Below are positions 10,330-45,690 of a DNA stretch of 64,000 nt, piece by piece (positions within the stretch are counted from its first letter, which is position 1; every line of letters starts with the position of its first letter). The stretch is from Struthidea cinerea. Lineage: Eukaryota; Chordata; Aves; Passeriformes; Corcoracidae. The notes under the pieces were generated by a model. The model was not told where the DNA came from. It searched no databases and saw only the letters and a program-made list of their open reading frames with translations. The translations under genes and the position numbers were made by a program. Location: positions 1-64,000 of the forward strand of contig VZTI01004082.1 of the NCBI GenBank assembly GCA_013397865.1. The letters run 5' to 3'.

Positions 10330-13300
10330 GATGAAAGAGTTCTGCTGAATTCATAACCCTTGTGAGGATTTCATATGAAATAAGTGAGGTTTTTTAATAA
10401 GAATTTCCCTTGAAGAATGACTCTTGATTCTAATGATTCTAACATGTGCATACTGAGCCTTTCCTTTCTAGTCTCTTTCAAGGTTCATGACTAAATTAGT
10501 TTCTAGGAAAGGACAGAGAATGACAAAATCTTGTTGCTGTGTGTGTCATTTATGTGACACAGGAATATAACCTTGGATTATCAAATGTATCAACACTAAC
10601 AAATACACCAATAACTTTGAATTGATAAGGATGTTGGGCTGGAAAACTTTATCCTCAGTTACCTGCAGAGCAAAATTAAAAAGATAAGTAAATCCAAGGT
10701 TTTAGAAGACTATGCGAACACCTGGTCGTATTTTTCTGCCTTGACCCTTCTGCTTGCATTCAAGAAGATCTACTAGGAATTTAATCCACTGAAAATGGGT
10801 AGTTCAGGAAAATAATGGATGAAAGGCTTGTTTTTCCATGTCTTATGGTCATCCTCTCACAGTGGGAGCTAGTTCCCAAAGCTCCAGAGCTAGGTTTGCA
10901 TCAGAAGCTATAGAGGTGAAAATGTAGATAAACTTCAGATGTGAAGTATCTGCTGGGACTCTGAAGATGTCAGCTCAAAGAAGGAAACATACGTGTTGAA
11001 TTGGGCCTGGACATGGACCAGTCAAGGGCTACATGTGTGTTACCAGATTTGAGTTTCTTTGAGTTTCTGGGATCAGGCATGTTTCTCACATGCATCCTGA
11101 TTTCATATTAGGGCATAAGTCAGCCACCACCTTCCCTCACAGATCTGTTGCCACAGAAAACAACCCAGGTGCATGGGTGGGAGCAGCTTTGTCTGCTGCA
11201 GCTGGTTTCCAGGTCAGTGGCCAGAACACTAAAATTTGAGGGCAGTCAAAAAGACCACAGCCCTTGTTTTTTGACTGGAGATAAATGTGTCAGATCTGAT
11301 CTAGAAATCATAAATATGTTCAGTAGGGATGGCATCATTCAAGTTCCACAAGTGTCTGTTCTGGAAAACCCCTACAGCAACGTGTTTCACTTGGGCAGCA
11401 TGGTTACTTCTTTACTGAAGTGTTGACATGGATTTCTTTGGCTTCTCCAAAGCCTTTTCGTCAATTTTTTACCGATTTCAAAGGATGCTTGAATTTCAGA
11501 AATTTGTGGAGTGTGGCATTTTGAAAGGAAGACTATTCATTGGCACAGCCTGGGTGAGAAGCTGAACACATTTTCCATTAGTTAGCTTGTCTTCAGGCCT
11601 GAGGTCACATTACTGGGTGTATTCCACTGAGAAGTGTCAGGTGAGCCTTAGGTCGTGGATATTACGGTCATCATGTCTCCAGCAGAGATAAGCTGAAGGG
11701 AGCATGTGCATACACAAAGGTGTAGTGAAAGTAAGGGACTAAAACTTGTTCATTTAATTGCCACAGCTAACCACCTTCCCCAGTAAAAGGGGCTCTCTTC
11801 AACCATCTTAATAGTGGATGTGCTTTTTGGTATGTGACACCTAAAGGAAGATTCTTGCTGTCAAGACTTTAATAGCCATCCCTTTCCTTTCCCGTCTGCT
11901 CCCATACTCTGGAAGTAGCTGTTCAGAGTCAGGATTACTCAGGAGCTGTCTCACACAGCTGTCAGAAGGGTACACAGGCAGACTGGGTCCAGACTCTGGC
12001 CACACCCTGCTGGAAGCACATGTGGCCCAGCCAGGTAAGAGGCATTTTCTCCAGTGGAGGACCATGGGCAAGACCTGGCTCATCCATGCCTGCCAAGATT
12101 ACAGTGCAAAACTGACAGACTATGACAAGATTTCAGTTTTAGTAGCATTGTTACTGGTAATGAAGATCAAGACATTTTGAAATATCAACATCATTTAATT
12201 GTGTGTGTTTGTACATGGGTGGCCTTCCCCCCCCTACCCCCTTTACCTTTAAATCAGTTTGTCCTCTCATTCTGTCTGAAATACTCATAGCCCTGCAGGA
12301 GAGTGGTTGTACACATTTATTCACCATCTAGGTCAGTCTGTTTTCAGAGCAATATGCTTTTGTCCAGAAACCTACAGTGCCTACCATAAAGGGGTGCAAT
12401 ACTGTGAACCCACTCTGAGGATTTCACTCACATATCCTGAGGAATCCTGGTGCTCAAGGGTTGTTTGTCAAATCCCTGGCTTCCTTGTTTACGTTCCCTG
12501 TTATCAGTAGAGCAACAGGCTGTTTGCATAGCAGCTTCTCTTCTTTCATCTCAAGACTTCTGAAGCTTCTCCCCAAAATGTTCCTGCCTTTGACTTGACA
12601 CTGGATCTGCTCTAGACCCTGAGGCTATTCAAGGCCTGATCTTCCATTTCACTGGATGGGGAAACTCACCAGGCAGTCCACAGACTCTTCCCAGTGGAAC
12701 ATTCTGCTCTGAGAGGTTTGGTTTAACTGGGGTAGGTATGCATACACGCTTGTACCCAAAAACCACCACAGGACCTGCCATCTTCTTGAATTTTTCATGT
12801 AGTAGTTGTCTGGGGGATTTCACACAGCTCTGCTGCCCTGAGGTAGAACTCAGTCTGACTGGAAGGTAATTTGACTGAAGTCCTTCCTATCTTAGTTTTA
12901 CTATCACAATACCCCACCCTATGGTCTTGGCTATGGACCAGCTGGAAGGAAAGAAAGTCAAGTTCCTTAAATTTGCCCTGGATAAGAAAGGAAATATAGA
13001 TGTGGTGACTAACAAACCGATCTTACTTGGAAAAAACAGCAGCATCTTCTTCATCCATATCTTTTCAGTGACCGCATGGCTGGCAAGAGACCAAATTATT
13101 CCTCAAAAGGCAGGTCTGTAGCCTTCACAAAGACAGGCTGTTGGAAGGCACTGATAAGCCAGGTCTGAGGCAGTGCCAGGTTTTTCCCTGGAGTAGTCAG
13201 ACAAGGCAGCAGTATCATGGCATTACTGCTTATCTGGATTCCTCTGTGTGGAGTCCAGCATTACATCTCCAAGGAAGATACGGGCCAGCATCTTTTTGAA

Positions 13301-16300
13301 CCTGTCTGTCACTCTTGCAATAATTATGAAAAACCCACTTTCTATAAACCAATTGAAATCCCAGACCCAAATTAATTGTCTTTTATCATTAGGCTTAAGA
13401 GCAGAAGACATTGCAGCTGGTACAGGAAAGATTAAGACTGAATTGCCCATCAGCAGGGAAGAGACTGAGTTCATCTAACCTTAGCCACATTAAAAGTGCA
13501 CATCTAGCATAAGCCATCTGCCTGGGCTCTCCCTCCAGTCAATGGAATGATTCCATAGAGTGATTCACTGCATCCTAAGAATAGTGCCTGAGGTAGGTGG
13601 GGTGAATCACTCTGGGGAATTGCCTGGCTCTCTCTGAAGAGAGTTTTGCCAGACACCTTTGATGACAAACCTTTCTTTATGTGCTTAAAATTAGATGAGA
13701 TGAATCCCTCCTCTAAATGTTCAAACTCACTGTCTTTCTGAAGCAAGGAAGAGCTGCAAATTGCATGAGCATGCAAACAGCTGACGTTTTTAAGTGGCAG
13801 CCTTTACCCAAAGCCACTCCTGCATGGGTTTCACAGGGAAGGTGGAAGGCAACTGGACGGTGCAGTCTGGATCCTTGCTCAGAGTCTGCAGTGAGAGTGC
13901 AAAGCTGTTCCTCTCGCCTCTGCTCCCTGGTCTGGCTCCAGTTCTGACACCTGCTGATTGGCATTCCTCTCATATTTCCACATCATGCTCTCTGAGGTCT
14001 CCACTCCCATTCAGCCTTACGACAAACAAGCTATTAAGAGTTGCTATACCTTTTAGATAGGTAAAGCTTACTTCTCATTACCCTGAGTGCAGTGGCAGGC
14101 ATGAGGGCCCGTGAAAGCCATCACCAGTATGAACCACTGCCATGGGTACTGAGCAGGCAAGGGTAGTGGGCCACCCTGTCACACAAACAAGACACACGAT
14201 TCCCTGTGGAATTGACTCTCAATGTGTCTGTTTCACCTAAGAGCCCATGGATGACTCTGCTAAAGGACTTCTGCCAGTTACAACTTAAAAAAATATGATA
14301 AAGATGAATCCAGCAATGTTTGTTTTATACCAAGTGCAAGATTTGTGGGGAAAAAAGGTAAACCATGTAGAAAACAAACATTTATAGAGGATGAAATGCT
14401 CTCAGGTATGAATTCATTATCTTTCTTCTCAGGATACAGTCTTCTAATAAGTTAGGAATACCAGACACGCTACAGTGAAATCATCATCTGAATTAACTAT
14501 ATTCATGTTTGGTTTTGTCAATATTTTTTGTTCAAAGATCTGAGAATGGCAGGTTTTAGATCCTTTTGTGCGCTCCCTGTTAAATTTTACTCCTGTCAAT
14601 ATTTGCACATTTAAATCAGTAGCTCTAAATGCCTCCATTTTTAGTATGCAAAGGTAATTTCTTCACAGAGGACAGAGTCGCACAAGTGGTGTCCTTGCAA
14701 TGCTGTTCTGGCAGACAACTAGCCCTGGAATACCCATGGATAAAACCCTGCTTTTCCAAAGAAGGGCATTTCTGGTTATCTCATTGCTTGATCAGAGGTC
14801 AAACGGCTTGTCCCTGCAAAGATTATCCAAAGTTTAAATAGTGGCTGATCAATTAATATCTTTTCATCTAGAAGGTCCCAAAAGAATTTCTCTTTTTCAT
14901 GGTCTATGTATTTGAGGACATAGGTCCTCAAAGGGATTAAAAAAGAGAGACACCAGAACCATGCGGTGCTCCCACAGTTCCTGCTTTTTGTTGTACCAGA
15001 GGCAATAGGAAAGGCCTGGTGCCTCTTGCACAGCCCACGTCTGTCTGGAAGGACGTCCGACCTCGCTTTCCCGCAAGCCGTCCTGCAGGGAAAGCAAAAC
15101 CACTGATTTTTAGCCTTCCTTCCAGTCAGGGATGCTGGCAAGTCATGGCTGTTTGCCATTTCCTCAGTTTGCACCCTCTAAATGAGGGAATGGGGCCCCT
15201 GTGGTGTTAGGTGTATCCTAATGGCAATCATCTCAGAGGGGTCCCCATAAGAACAAGAGGGGCTCTTCCCCATGATGGCTGGGAGGGCCATTATGGACAG
15301 TGATAGGTGGCCCAGGGCTTCAGAAGAGCTCTCTCCTTGCCCCTTCCTGCCCTTCGGTGCCTGGCTGTCCCCACCTGCAGCCCTGGGGAGTACCTGTTAG
15401 TCCGTGCAGAGCCACAGAAATGGCCACAGCCAGTTTCAAAACTTTCCCTTCCCTTTTTGGCTTCACAGCTCAGTAAAGGGATTTGTGTGAAGTTACTTGC
15501 ACGAGTCAAGCAACTTCGGGAGAAAAAAAGCCCAGCCCACGAACATTCCCAAGCCTTTAAAAATATCACACCCACTTGTATCTGCACAAAGATAGATTTA
15601 AGCAGTTTTTCATACTCCCTATGATTCTGTGACCATCAAAGCTTAGCAAGAAAGCAGAGAGGGAAAGTGGGGGAGTGTTTGTCTGCAGACAGCGAAAATA
15701 GAATGGCATTTTTGCAAACTACTTTTCTAGCCTGCCAAGAGTGATTTCTATACAATGTATTATACTGGCAAGAAATCTGCCAGTCCATAGATTTCTGTGG
15801 ATTATGATCTGTCTTAATTTCTCTCCGATAGATGATGATAGATGACGCATCATTCATCACCTAGTTCACCTTATTTTTTTAATGATGACTCTGTGGCTGC
15901 AGAAGACTTTGTGGTCCTCAACATCGGTTCAGGGGGCAGGAGCGAGAGAAACTCAGTGTCAGTGTAAAAGACTCAGCCTTCTGAGAAAAACTGCAACAGA
16001 TGCAAGCGCTGGAGGTCTAGCCCCACTTGCTACTAAGCAGGCTAAAAATACAGTAATAGCTCTTAGTCTAAGTTTCTTGTAAGAATCCTTAAGGGCCAGT
16101 AACAATGTTGTGGTTGTTAAAAATTGTTCAAGTCTGCGCTGAGTACCTCAGTCAAGGGTATTTCCACATTAGTGTGAGCAGTATGTAAGCAAATTGTAGA
16201 ATGGAAACCTTGGACAGAATGGGAATAGGAATCTCTTTCTTCTTCTAGAGTAGCTGAGTGACTTCCCCAGAGGACCTCTCTTGGGGCAAGATATGAATGG

Positions 16301-16867
16301 GCTCGAAGAAGTCAGATACCAATAATGAGGGGAAGAAAACAATGTGCACAACTGGTCTTACTCAATCCCCTCCCCCCCCTACTTCCTCCCTCTTCTTCAG
16401 TCTCATGCTGGTTTCCACAATTAGATGCAGACATGAAGCTGGTAAATGACTTTCAGTTGCAAAGGCTGACAGGCTTGGCTTCATGGAAATCAGTGGACAT
16501 CATGGACAAAACTCACACTCTTTTCCGAAGAACCATAACTTTATCTGCACTGCAAGAGGCAGATCACAGATCATGAGTATTGCACTGCTTTTGCAATAGT
16601 ATGAGATGAACAAAACTGTCATTTTGGCATTGTTTGACACGAGATTATTTTGGAGCTACTCAACTACCTCATTCACTTCAAGACACAAAATAGCTGTGAG
16701 TCAGCTGAAACTATTTGCTCCCTAGTTCCTCTAATAATAAGAGCATTTGGGTATCATTTTCAAAGAAGGCCACATATAGACAGGAAGAGTTAGCCAACGA
16801 TGCTGGTAAATAGACATCGCAGTCGTTATTGAAGCCTCAACAACTGAATTGCAGTTCCAAAACAACC

Positions 16868-16873
16868 TTTATT
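16868..16873 (-). terminator. PIK3R1: Candidate distal PIK3R1 poly(A) signal AATAAA
   Basis: On the minus strand AATAAA is followed at once by a GU-rich stretch (GGTTGTTTTGG, then GTTGTTG), the usual downstream context, so cleavage is expected near 16850. It is the last such signal before sequence with no UTR character. Confidence 0.6.
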
Positions 16874-17082
16874 CTGCTTGAAGACTTATTACAATTTTTA
16901 AAGCAACTCAAAAACAAGACACAGCTCCATCAACTCTACAGCTTGAACAAAATTTTAAGGAGGCATGTTTTCACTGTTGCCTTGTAAAGGCAATTTACAA
17001 TCTGCTTTACCCTCCACCTCCTCAACAACAATTTTAAAACAGAGTAATCTTAATGTTTTAAAGACATGTAACAGAACAGAGC

Positions 17083-17088
17083 TTTATT
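17083..17088 (-). terminator. PIK3R1: Alternative poly(A) signal AATAAA
   Basis: A second consensus AATAAA on the minus strand about 215 bp upstream of the distal signal. Its downstream context is less GU-rich, so its use is uncertain. Confidence 0.35.
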
Positions 17089-17540
17089 TTCAAAAACAAG
17101 AATAAAAAAAAAAATAGCAGCATCTTGGGCAGCTAATGCAATCTCATCAGGACAAGTGCAATGTAACCTTACCAACTCCTACAGTTTAGTCTCAACTGCA
17201 GGAAACAGAACATGATTCTACATAAAATGTTGCACTTTGTAACCTTGTCCCATGGGAGGCATTATGCTTTGAGCTGCCCATTTCTAAAGTGACCCTGAAA
17301 AAAACAGTATCAGGATTCACTTTCCCAACTTAATACCATGCATAGCAAAAGCACTGTGTGAAAATCGGCAGAAGTTTTCCCCATTAGAAGCATCTGAATG
17401 TTTTCCCAAGCATTATTATTTCATTGCCAATTACAAGACAAAGCCATTTTTTCACTACAGAACAGTTGACACCAAATAGAAAATCTGAAGATTTGGTTTT
17501 ACAGATTGCTTGACAAGATAACGGAACCATACAGACAAGC

Positions 17541-17570
17541 TTTTTTTTTTTTTAAATTTTTTTTTTTTTT
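17541..17570 (-). repeat. Paired A-tracts in the 3' UTR
   Basis: T13, AAA, T14 on the plus strand gives two A-runs separated by UUU in the PIK3R1 mRNA. This is internal oligo-dT priming bait and could mimic a poly(A) end in cDNA libraries. Confidence 0.85.
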
Positions 17571-20500
17571 AAAGAAACTATCCAACAACACAGAAACTCA
17601 GTTTTCTAACTGTATCTGGAAACATGCTGCACCCACAAAGGTCTAGTGTGCATATGTGCGTCTTTAAACAAAGTTAATGATATTACTTACTAAATTCAGC
17701 AAAATGATCATATTCTGTGAAAATGCACCAATATTGGGAACTGTTCATACATAAACACAGCAAGTGTGCAAGTGTATGCACAGATACACATCCCCAACCT
17801 GCAAATTCATATTTCAACTTAAGTAAATCAGAAACTCTTAATTTTGCTTGTGAGTTTTGGTTCTCTTTGCTATGTCTCATGCCTTTCAAAGGCCTTGTGA
17901 AAGAGATGCTGCAGTGCAGCATAACTCAGGGGTTTAAAATAAAACAAAACGTTCCCCAAACCAGAAAAACAAAAGAAAGAAAAAAAAAAGAAAAAAAAAG
18001 TAACAGAATAAAGCCCATCCATGAATTATATTAGATGAAAAAACTATGGATCAATAGAAATACAGAAAAACACTGTGTTTCTTCAGTTATATCCCCATGC
18101 TTTTTTTCTGTATATAGTAGTCTGAGATCAAATCAAAAGTGGAGTGAACAATGTGGTACATTAAAGACAAACAACTCTGCAGTGGACAGGGCCTTTGGCA
18201 GGACTTAGCTCTGTGCATTAAGGAGGGAGAGAAATGCAGAGGCCACACAATATGTAAGTACCAAAGAAAACCCACTCATGCCAATTTGAGGGCGTAAATG
18301 ATCCCTGCAAATTGCACAGACCCTGTGTAGGCAGAACATCCCCTTAAGAAGCCCTAAGCACTCATTCTTACAACATAGTGCTCATTTCTCATTGTTGCTT
18401 GTGCAAGAAAAGCAAGTATCAAATCTGCACACACACTATTTTTTTTTTCTGCTACAGCCACACACAAAGAGAAGTTGCACAGCACACAGGAACGAATTAT
18501 ATTCCATACTGGGCTGGGCATGCTAAGGATATGGCCCACTGACATAGCAGGGGTTTTCTTAATACAAGGAAAATTAGATCCAAATGCTTTAACTATGATA
18601 AAATTTCTTGACAAATGCTACGTGAAACATCAATTCAGATTACACATATTTTGCCTACAGAGAAAAAAATACAATTTTACTCTTAAAATATTTAACATTC
18701 AGAAATTAATATATGTCCGAAGAGTATCTTGGATTGCTACAAGTGTTAAACTGCTGTATATTGAACTAATCTGTAACTTCAAGCCCAGTAGTATAACTGG
18801 CATGCTAGAGTAATTGTTGGTGTTTTTCATAGTATAAACCAGTTATTAGTCTAACAGCTTTACATGGTCCTACAGGCCTGAAGAAAGTGTGGAATGAGGA
18901 GGGGAAGGCATGAAAACTAAACTTCTATTCAGGAAAAATATTCAGAATAATTTTCTAAGTGATGACTATCATGAAACAATATTTGTTGAATCTTGTTTCC
19001 TGATATAAATTCTAATAAGAAAATACACCTATAGCAAAGTAAAGACAACCCACCAAAAAAACCCCAAAATACAAACAAACAAACAAACAAAAAAATCACA
19101 AAATCAAAGTAAAATCAAAAGACTTACAGCCTCAGAACTGAAGTAACAATGTAAAAATGAAAAGATAATATAAAGATTATTGGAGACTGGCAAATTTCTT
19201 CTTATTATTTCCAGTAGTTCATAAAGCATTGTGTATTTTAAAATAAAACACAAGGATCTCTAACCAGAGCTATTATGAGAGAACCCCATGGGTCTTACTC
19301 TTTTGATTGTGTGTGCAACTCTCTTTAATAGTAATGGATCTTGTCTTTTGCATCTTGGGGGAAGAATAATTTCATATGTTGACTTAATCAATCTTTTCCA
19401 GTCAAGATTTCTCTGAACTTCATAACTTCATTGATTTGCAATGTGTGAATTTCCTCAGTGGTCAGGACAATAAATAACCATTGAAAACCATTGACAGTGA
19501 ACTATCCCAGAATTATTAGTAACTCTATTTTAGTGGGATTAACATATTTGGTTCCTTTAACTGAACCATAATTTTGTAAGTCTCTGGTGCCCTGAAATTA
19601 TGGAAATGTTCACTTTGATACTGCCTCAGCCTACAGACTTCTGAAAATACATATCATAGCCTGATCATTTTCAAAAAAGACATTTTCCAGTCTTAATTAG
19701 TTCTATATTGTATCCAAATATTCTCAGTGGAGGTGGTAGCTTTTTTTTCCCACAATACTAAGACAAAAAACAAACCTAGGCAACAGATTAGAGAAACTCC
19801 TTCATGTGAAATGAAAATACCTTTACAGGCTGACAAAAATTCTGTTACAGGAGGTCAAGAAGTCATTTATTTACTGTGAAGGTGGATTCATTCTGACGTC
19901 CAAACTATCTACACTCTACACTGCAGTAGCAAAATATCCCCATTTTTTTCTGCAGTCACTATCAAAGAAGGATACACTATTTTTCTTGTCTTCCAAATAC
20001 AAAGACAATCATGATAGAAGCTCAAAATGCTTCAAGAAGCAAATGTAGCATGGTACCGTATTCTAAAGATATCTCTGAAACAGTATTGTTGGACTCAGTG
20101 ATATTTTGTAATGTTCATATATTTTTTATTGGATAAAGCAGCTTTGAAGCTTATCAGGCACTGCCCAACAAAATATTTAGTCAAAAAAAATTTACGAACT
20201 TTTTAAACTTTGAGCTAGTAGCTCAATATTCTATACAAAGAAAATTGTAAAATATTTCATAGTTTTAATTCTCAAGCCAACTGTTGCTGGCTCCCTGTAC
20301 ATTAAAAACAAAACAAAACAAAAAACAAACCAAACAAGAAAATTATTAACAAAAAATAATCACCAGGAAAAATATCCTTAGGCAAAAGAAATGAAAAAAA
20401 AAAGAAGACAAAAAAACCAAGAAAAACAAGCTTAATCTGTAGATATGCTTGAGAGAAGACTACAGCCTAAAGAAAATTCAGTATTGCATAGCATAGTCTA

Positions 20501-20588
20501 AGAATTCAGCTTTTAGCGAACAGGAAAGGGAAAAACAAAGCAGTTTGATATTGACAGTTTCCATCAATGATAGTTAGTCATCCAGTAC

Positions 20589-20596
20589 TATGTACA
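20589..20596 (-). promoter_or_regulatory. PIK3R1: Pumilio-type motif TGTACATA in 3' UTR
   Basis: The mRNA strand reads TGTACATA, matching the Pumilio consensus TGTANATA, about 700 nt after the stop codon. A single 8-mer in AT-rich sequence can occur by chance. Confidence 0.35.
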
Positions 20597-20971
20597 TTAT
20601 TATACACTGTATGCCATTGAAAATCCTGTTTTCTTCAGTCTTAAATATATTCTTAAAACAGGATTTTTAATCATCCAAGCAAAACACTTCCTGGCACTTT
20701 GCTATTACAATTACTCCGAACAACATTCTGTAACTGAAGTCCTTTTAAAGTGTCCCTTAGAATTGAAAGTGCCACTCTGCTACATATCATTCACCACAAA
20801 CCAAAACAGAACCACAATGCTGTATGTCTGGATCCACTGAGTGCAGCAACACCATTCCAAGTCAGATTGTGACCACGAAATTCCAATAACTGAATGACAC
20901 AGACCTCTTATACCTTGTGTCTGGATAATCCAATGTTCTAGCTGGTAAAGCTTCAGAAGTGGTCGTAAACA

Positions 20972-20978
20972 AGCACCA
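20972..20978 (-). promoter_or_regulatory. PIK3R1: miR-29 seed match in 3' UTR
   Basis: The mRNA strand reads TGGTGCT, complementary to positions 2-8 of miR-29, about 310 nt after the stop. p85alpha is an established miR-29 target in mammals, so a match in the proximal UTR is credible. Conservation of this exact site was not tested. Confidence 0.5.
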
Positions 20979-21286
20979 TGCTTAAAGGCCTCTATGTCCC
21001 TGCAGGGAGATCAGGTTTGGATTTTCTCTTGTGTTTTTTCTTTTATAATTACAAAAAAAGAAAAAAAAAAAAGCACTTCAGATTACAAACATACATTCAC
21101 AGCGTAACACTGTGATCTCTCCCACTGCAGTTGTGAAGGAAATCTCTAGTCCCATCTGAAGATAGATAGCTTTGATACTGCAAATTCTTGAGTAAAGCTG
21201 AAAGGAGCCTTTTCTCTCCAGAGGCCTCAATGTTGCCAAATCATTTCTTTAAAAAAAACCCCAAACAACCCAGAGTATTAAGATCT

Positions 21287-43864
<22,578 letters not shown>

Positions 43865-45101
43865 CTGTAAAAAAAAAGAAGAAAACTAAGCCAAGCTGTA
43901 AGTGAATCCAATTACTTTTATGAAAATCATGACATGTAATGCAAACAGTTAATTTTTAATTATAGAACAAACATCCCACTTGACAGGGCTATATGAGAAA
44001 ATTCCAAACTTAATCAAAAAATGGAATAAAAATTATGACAGCTGCATTTTTCATAGCATTTTCTTTTAGGGACCTCAGTCCTAGATTCACTCTCCATATT
44101 GTCTAGGAAAAGAAAACACAATAAAAGTTTGCAGTCTATGGATGTGCAGAAATACAACGCAAGGAAGGAAAGAAAACCTCTTTTGGTCAGAGACTTTTAC
44201 ATACACTGTGCACCAAGCGAAGGAGCTAAACACATAACGGTCTGCGAGTGCCTGATCCCCTGGGTAAAACAGACTTAAAACAGGCCTGAAACAGCAGTAG
44301 AAACAAGTATTTCACATTCATACAGAAGCTCAGTAACTTCTGTGCATTTCAATTTTCAAGCGTACTATTAACAGTATAGTTTACTTGAAGCAAGAAATTT
44401 TTTTTCTACATGGACTGGTTAGGAATAAATAGCAGCACAATTGGAAAGGGACACTTTCCAGATTCAAACAAAACTGCACACAAGTTTTATACAAAGTCAG
44501 TTTTCACACAATCTAGTTTCTTCATGAAGAGAACATACTCTGTAAAGGAATGTTCTGGCTCTGTGAGGAAAGATCTATCTCGAAATACACAATTTTTGTC
44601 AAAAGAATACTTCAAAAGTTTTGGAGTGGTCCTGTTTAACACTTGGAAACAAGAATGTTTACATAAAGATATTAAACTACTGCCAGAAACATCTGGCATA
44701 GTTTGATGGATTATGATTGATAAACAAACATTAATCACTGAAGTAAAAATTGCCAGTTGCCTGAACAATGGTGATGTTTACTCAATTAAACTCACCATGG
44801 ACAAACAGAGAGCAATTCTTAAACACACATACACATAGGTGCCTGCATGGATATGTATAAATCCATATATGCACATGCACAGCCCCTGTTTTCAGAAGAC
44901 TGAAACAAAATGATGAAGATAACTAAGTAGATGGAGAGAAAAACACAACAGAAAATTATGAACAGAGAGTTTTTAAAGAAAAACTTTGATATAGCCAAAA
45001 AAAATTAAATATATATCAACTGAGAAAGAGAAAGCAGACAATTTTGGCTGGTAATTCACCCTATTTTGGATTACTTAACTTCATAAAAATGCAAACCATT
45101 T

Positions 45102-45690
45102 TGCTGCAGTTTAACCCCAGCCAGCACCTAAGTCCCACACAAGTGTTCATGCACTCTCCTCTGGCGGGATAGGGTGCGAGTCAGAAGGATAAAAGTGAGC
45201 AAATTCGTGGATTGTGGTTTAGATAGTTTAATAGGGAAAGCCAAAGCCATGCACAAAAGCAAAGCAGATCAAGGAATTCATTCACTGCGTCCCACGGGCA
45301 GACAGGTGTTCAGCCATCTCCAGGAGAGCAGGGCTTCATCACTGGGTAAGGGTGACTTGGGAAGGCAAACTCCATCACTCTGTACATCTCCCACTTTCTT
45401 CTTCTTCCCCCAGCTTTAGTGCTGAGCACAGCACTCTGTGGTATGGCATGTCCCTGTGTCAGTTGTGGTCAGCTGTCCTGGCTGTGTCCCCTCCCAACTT
45501 CTGCACCCCCAGTCTCCTCACTGGTGAGGTGGGGTCTGAAGCAGAAAGGCCTTTACGCTGTATAAACCCTGCTCAGCAGTAATTAAAACATCCCTGTGCT
45601 ATCAGCACTATTTCCAGCATGAATCTGAAATGCAGCCCCGTGATAGCTACTATGAAGAAAATGACTTCTGCCCCAGCCAAAACCAGCACA
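45102..45690 (-). mobile_element. Solo LTR of an avian endogenous retrovirus
   Basis: A 589-bp unit bounded by TG...CA. On the minus strand it starts TGTGCTGGTTTTGGCTGGGG, passes through a GACACAGCCAGGACAGCTGA block and a CTATTAAACT segment, and ends CTGGCTGGGGTTAAAC-TGCAGCA. I recognise this as a widespread bird LTR pattern (ERVL/ERVK-like; exact family not assigned). ATTAAA inside CTATTAAACT is a likely LTR poly(A) signal. Flanks cattt (45097-45101) and aattt (45691-45695) share four bases and may be a decayed 5-bp target-site duplication. No gag, pol or env sequence and no second LTR are present: a recombined solo LTR, antisense to nothing and in the same orientation as PIK3R1. Confidence 0.85.

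Larger units (their letters stand above)
2741..16849. other. Intergenic DNA, no supported genes
   Basis: Fourteen kilobases of AT-rich DNA between the CpG-rich island and the PIK3R1 polyadenylation site. Many short open frames occur (mostly 60-130 codons), none with a domain I recognise or consistent exon structure. Repeats and low-complexity tracts that stand out are listed separately. Distal regulatory elements of PIK3R1 could lie here but cannot be identified by eye. Confidence 0.6.
16850..21286 (-). other. PIK3R1: PIK3R1 3' untranslated region
   Basis: The sequence from the TGA (21287-21289) down to the polyadenylation signal near 16868 carries no further coding exon on the minus strand, and its roughly 4.4 kb fits the long 3' UTR known for this gene in mammals. 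It is AT-rich with A and U tracts (A13/A14 in the mRNA at 17541-17570; U-rich at 17972-17999 and 21050-21074). It contains a miR-29 seed match and a Pumilio-type site, listed separately. Earlier AATAAA motifs at 17083, 19866 and 20125 could give shorter transcripts. The exact 3' end is inferred, not shown. Confidence 0.75.

Noticed and set aside
12921..13121. 66-codon plus-strand frame that reads somewhat like a protein
   Set aside because: Short, single, no domain, no splice context, in intergenic DNA.
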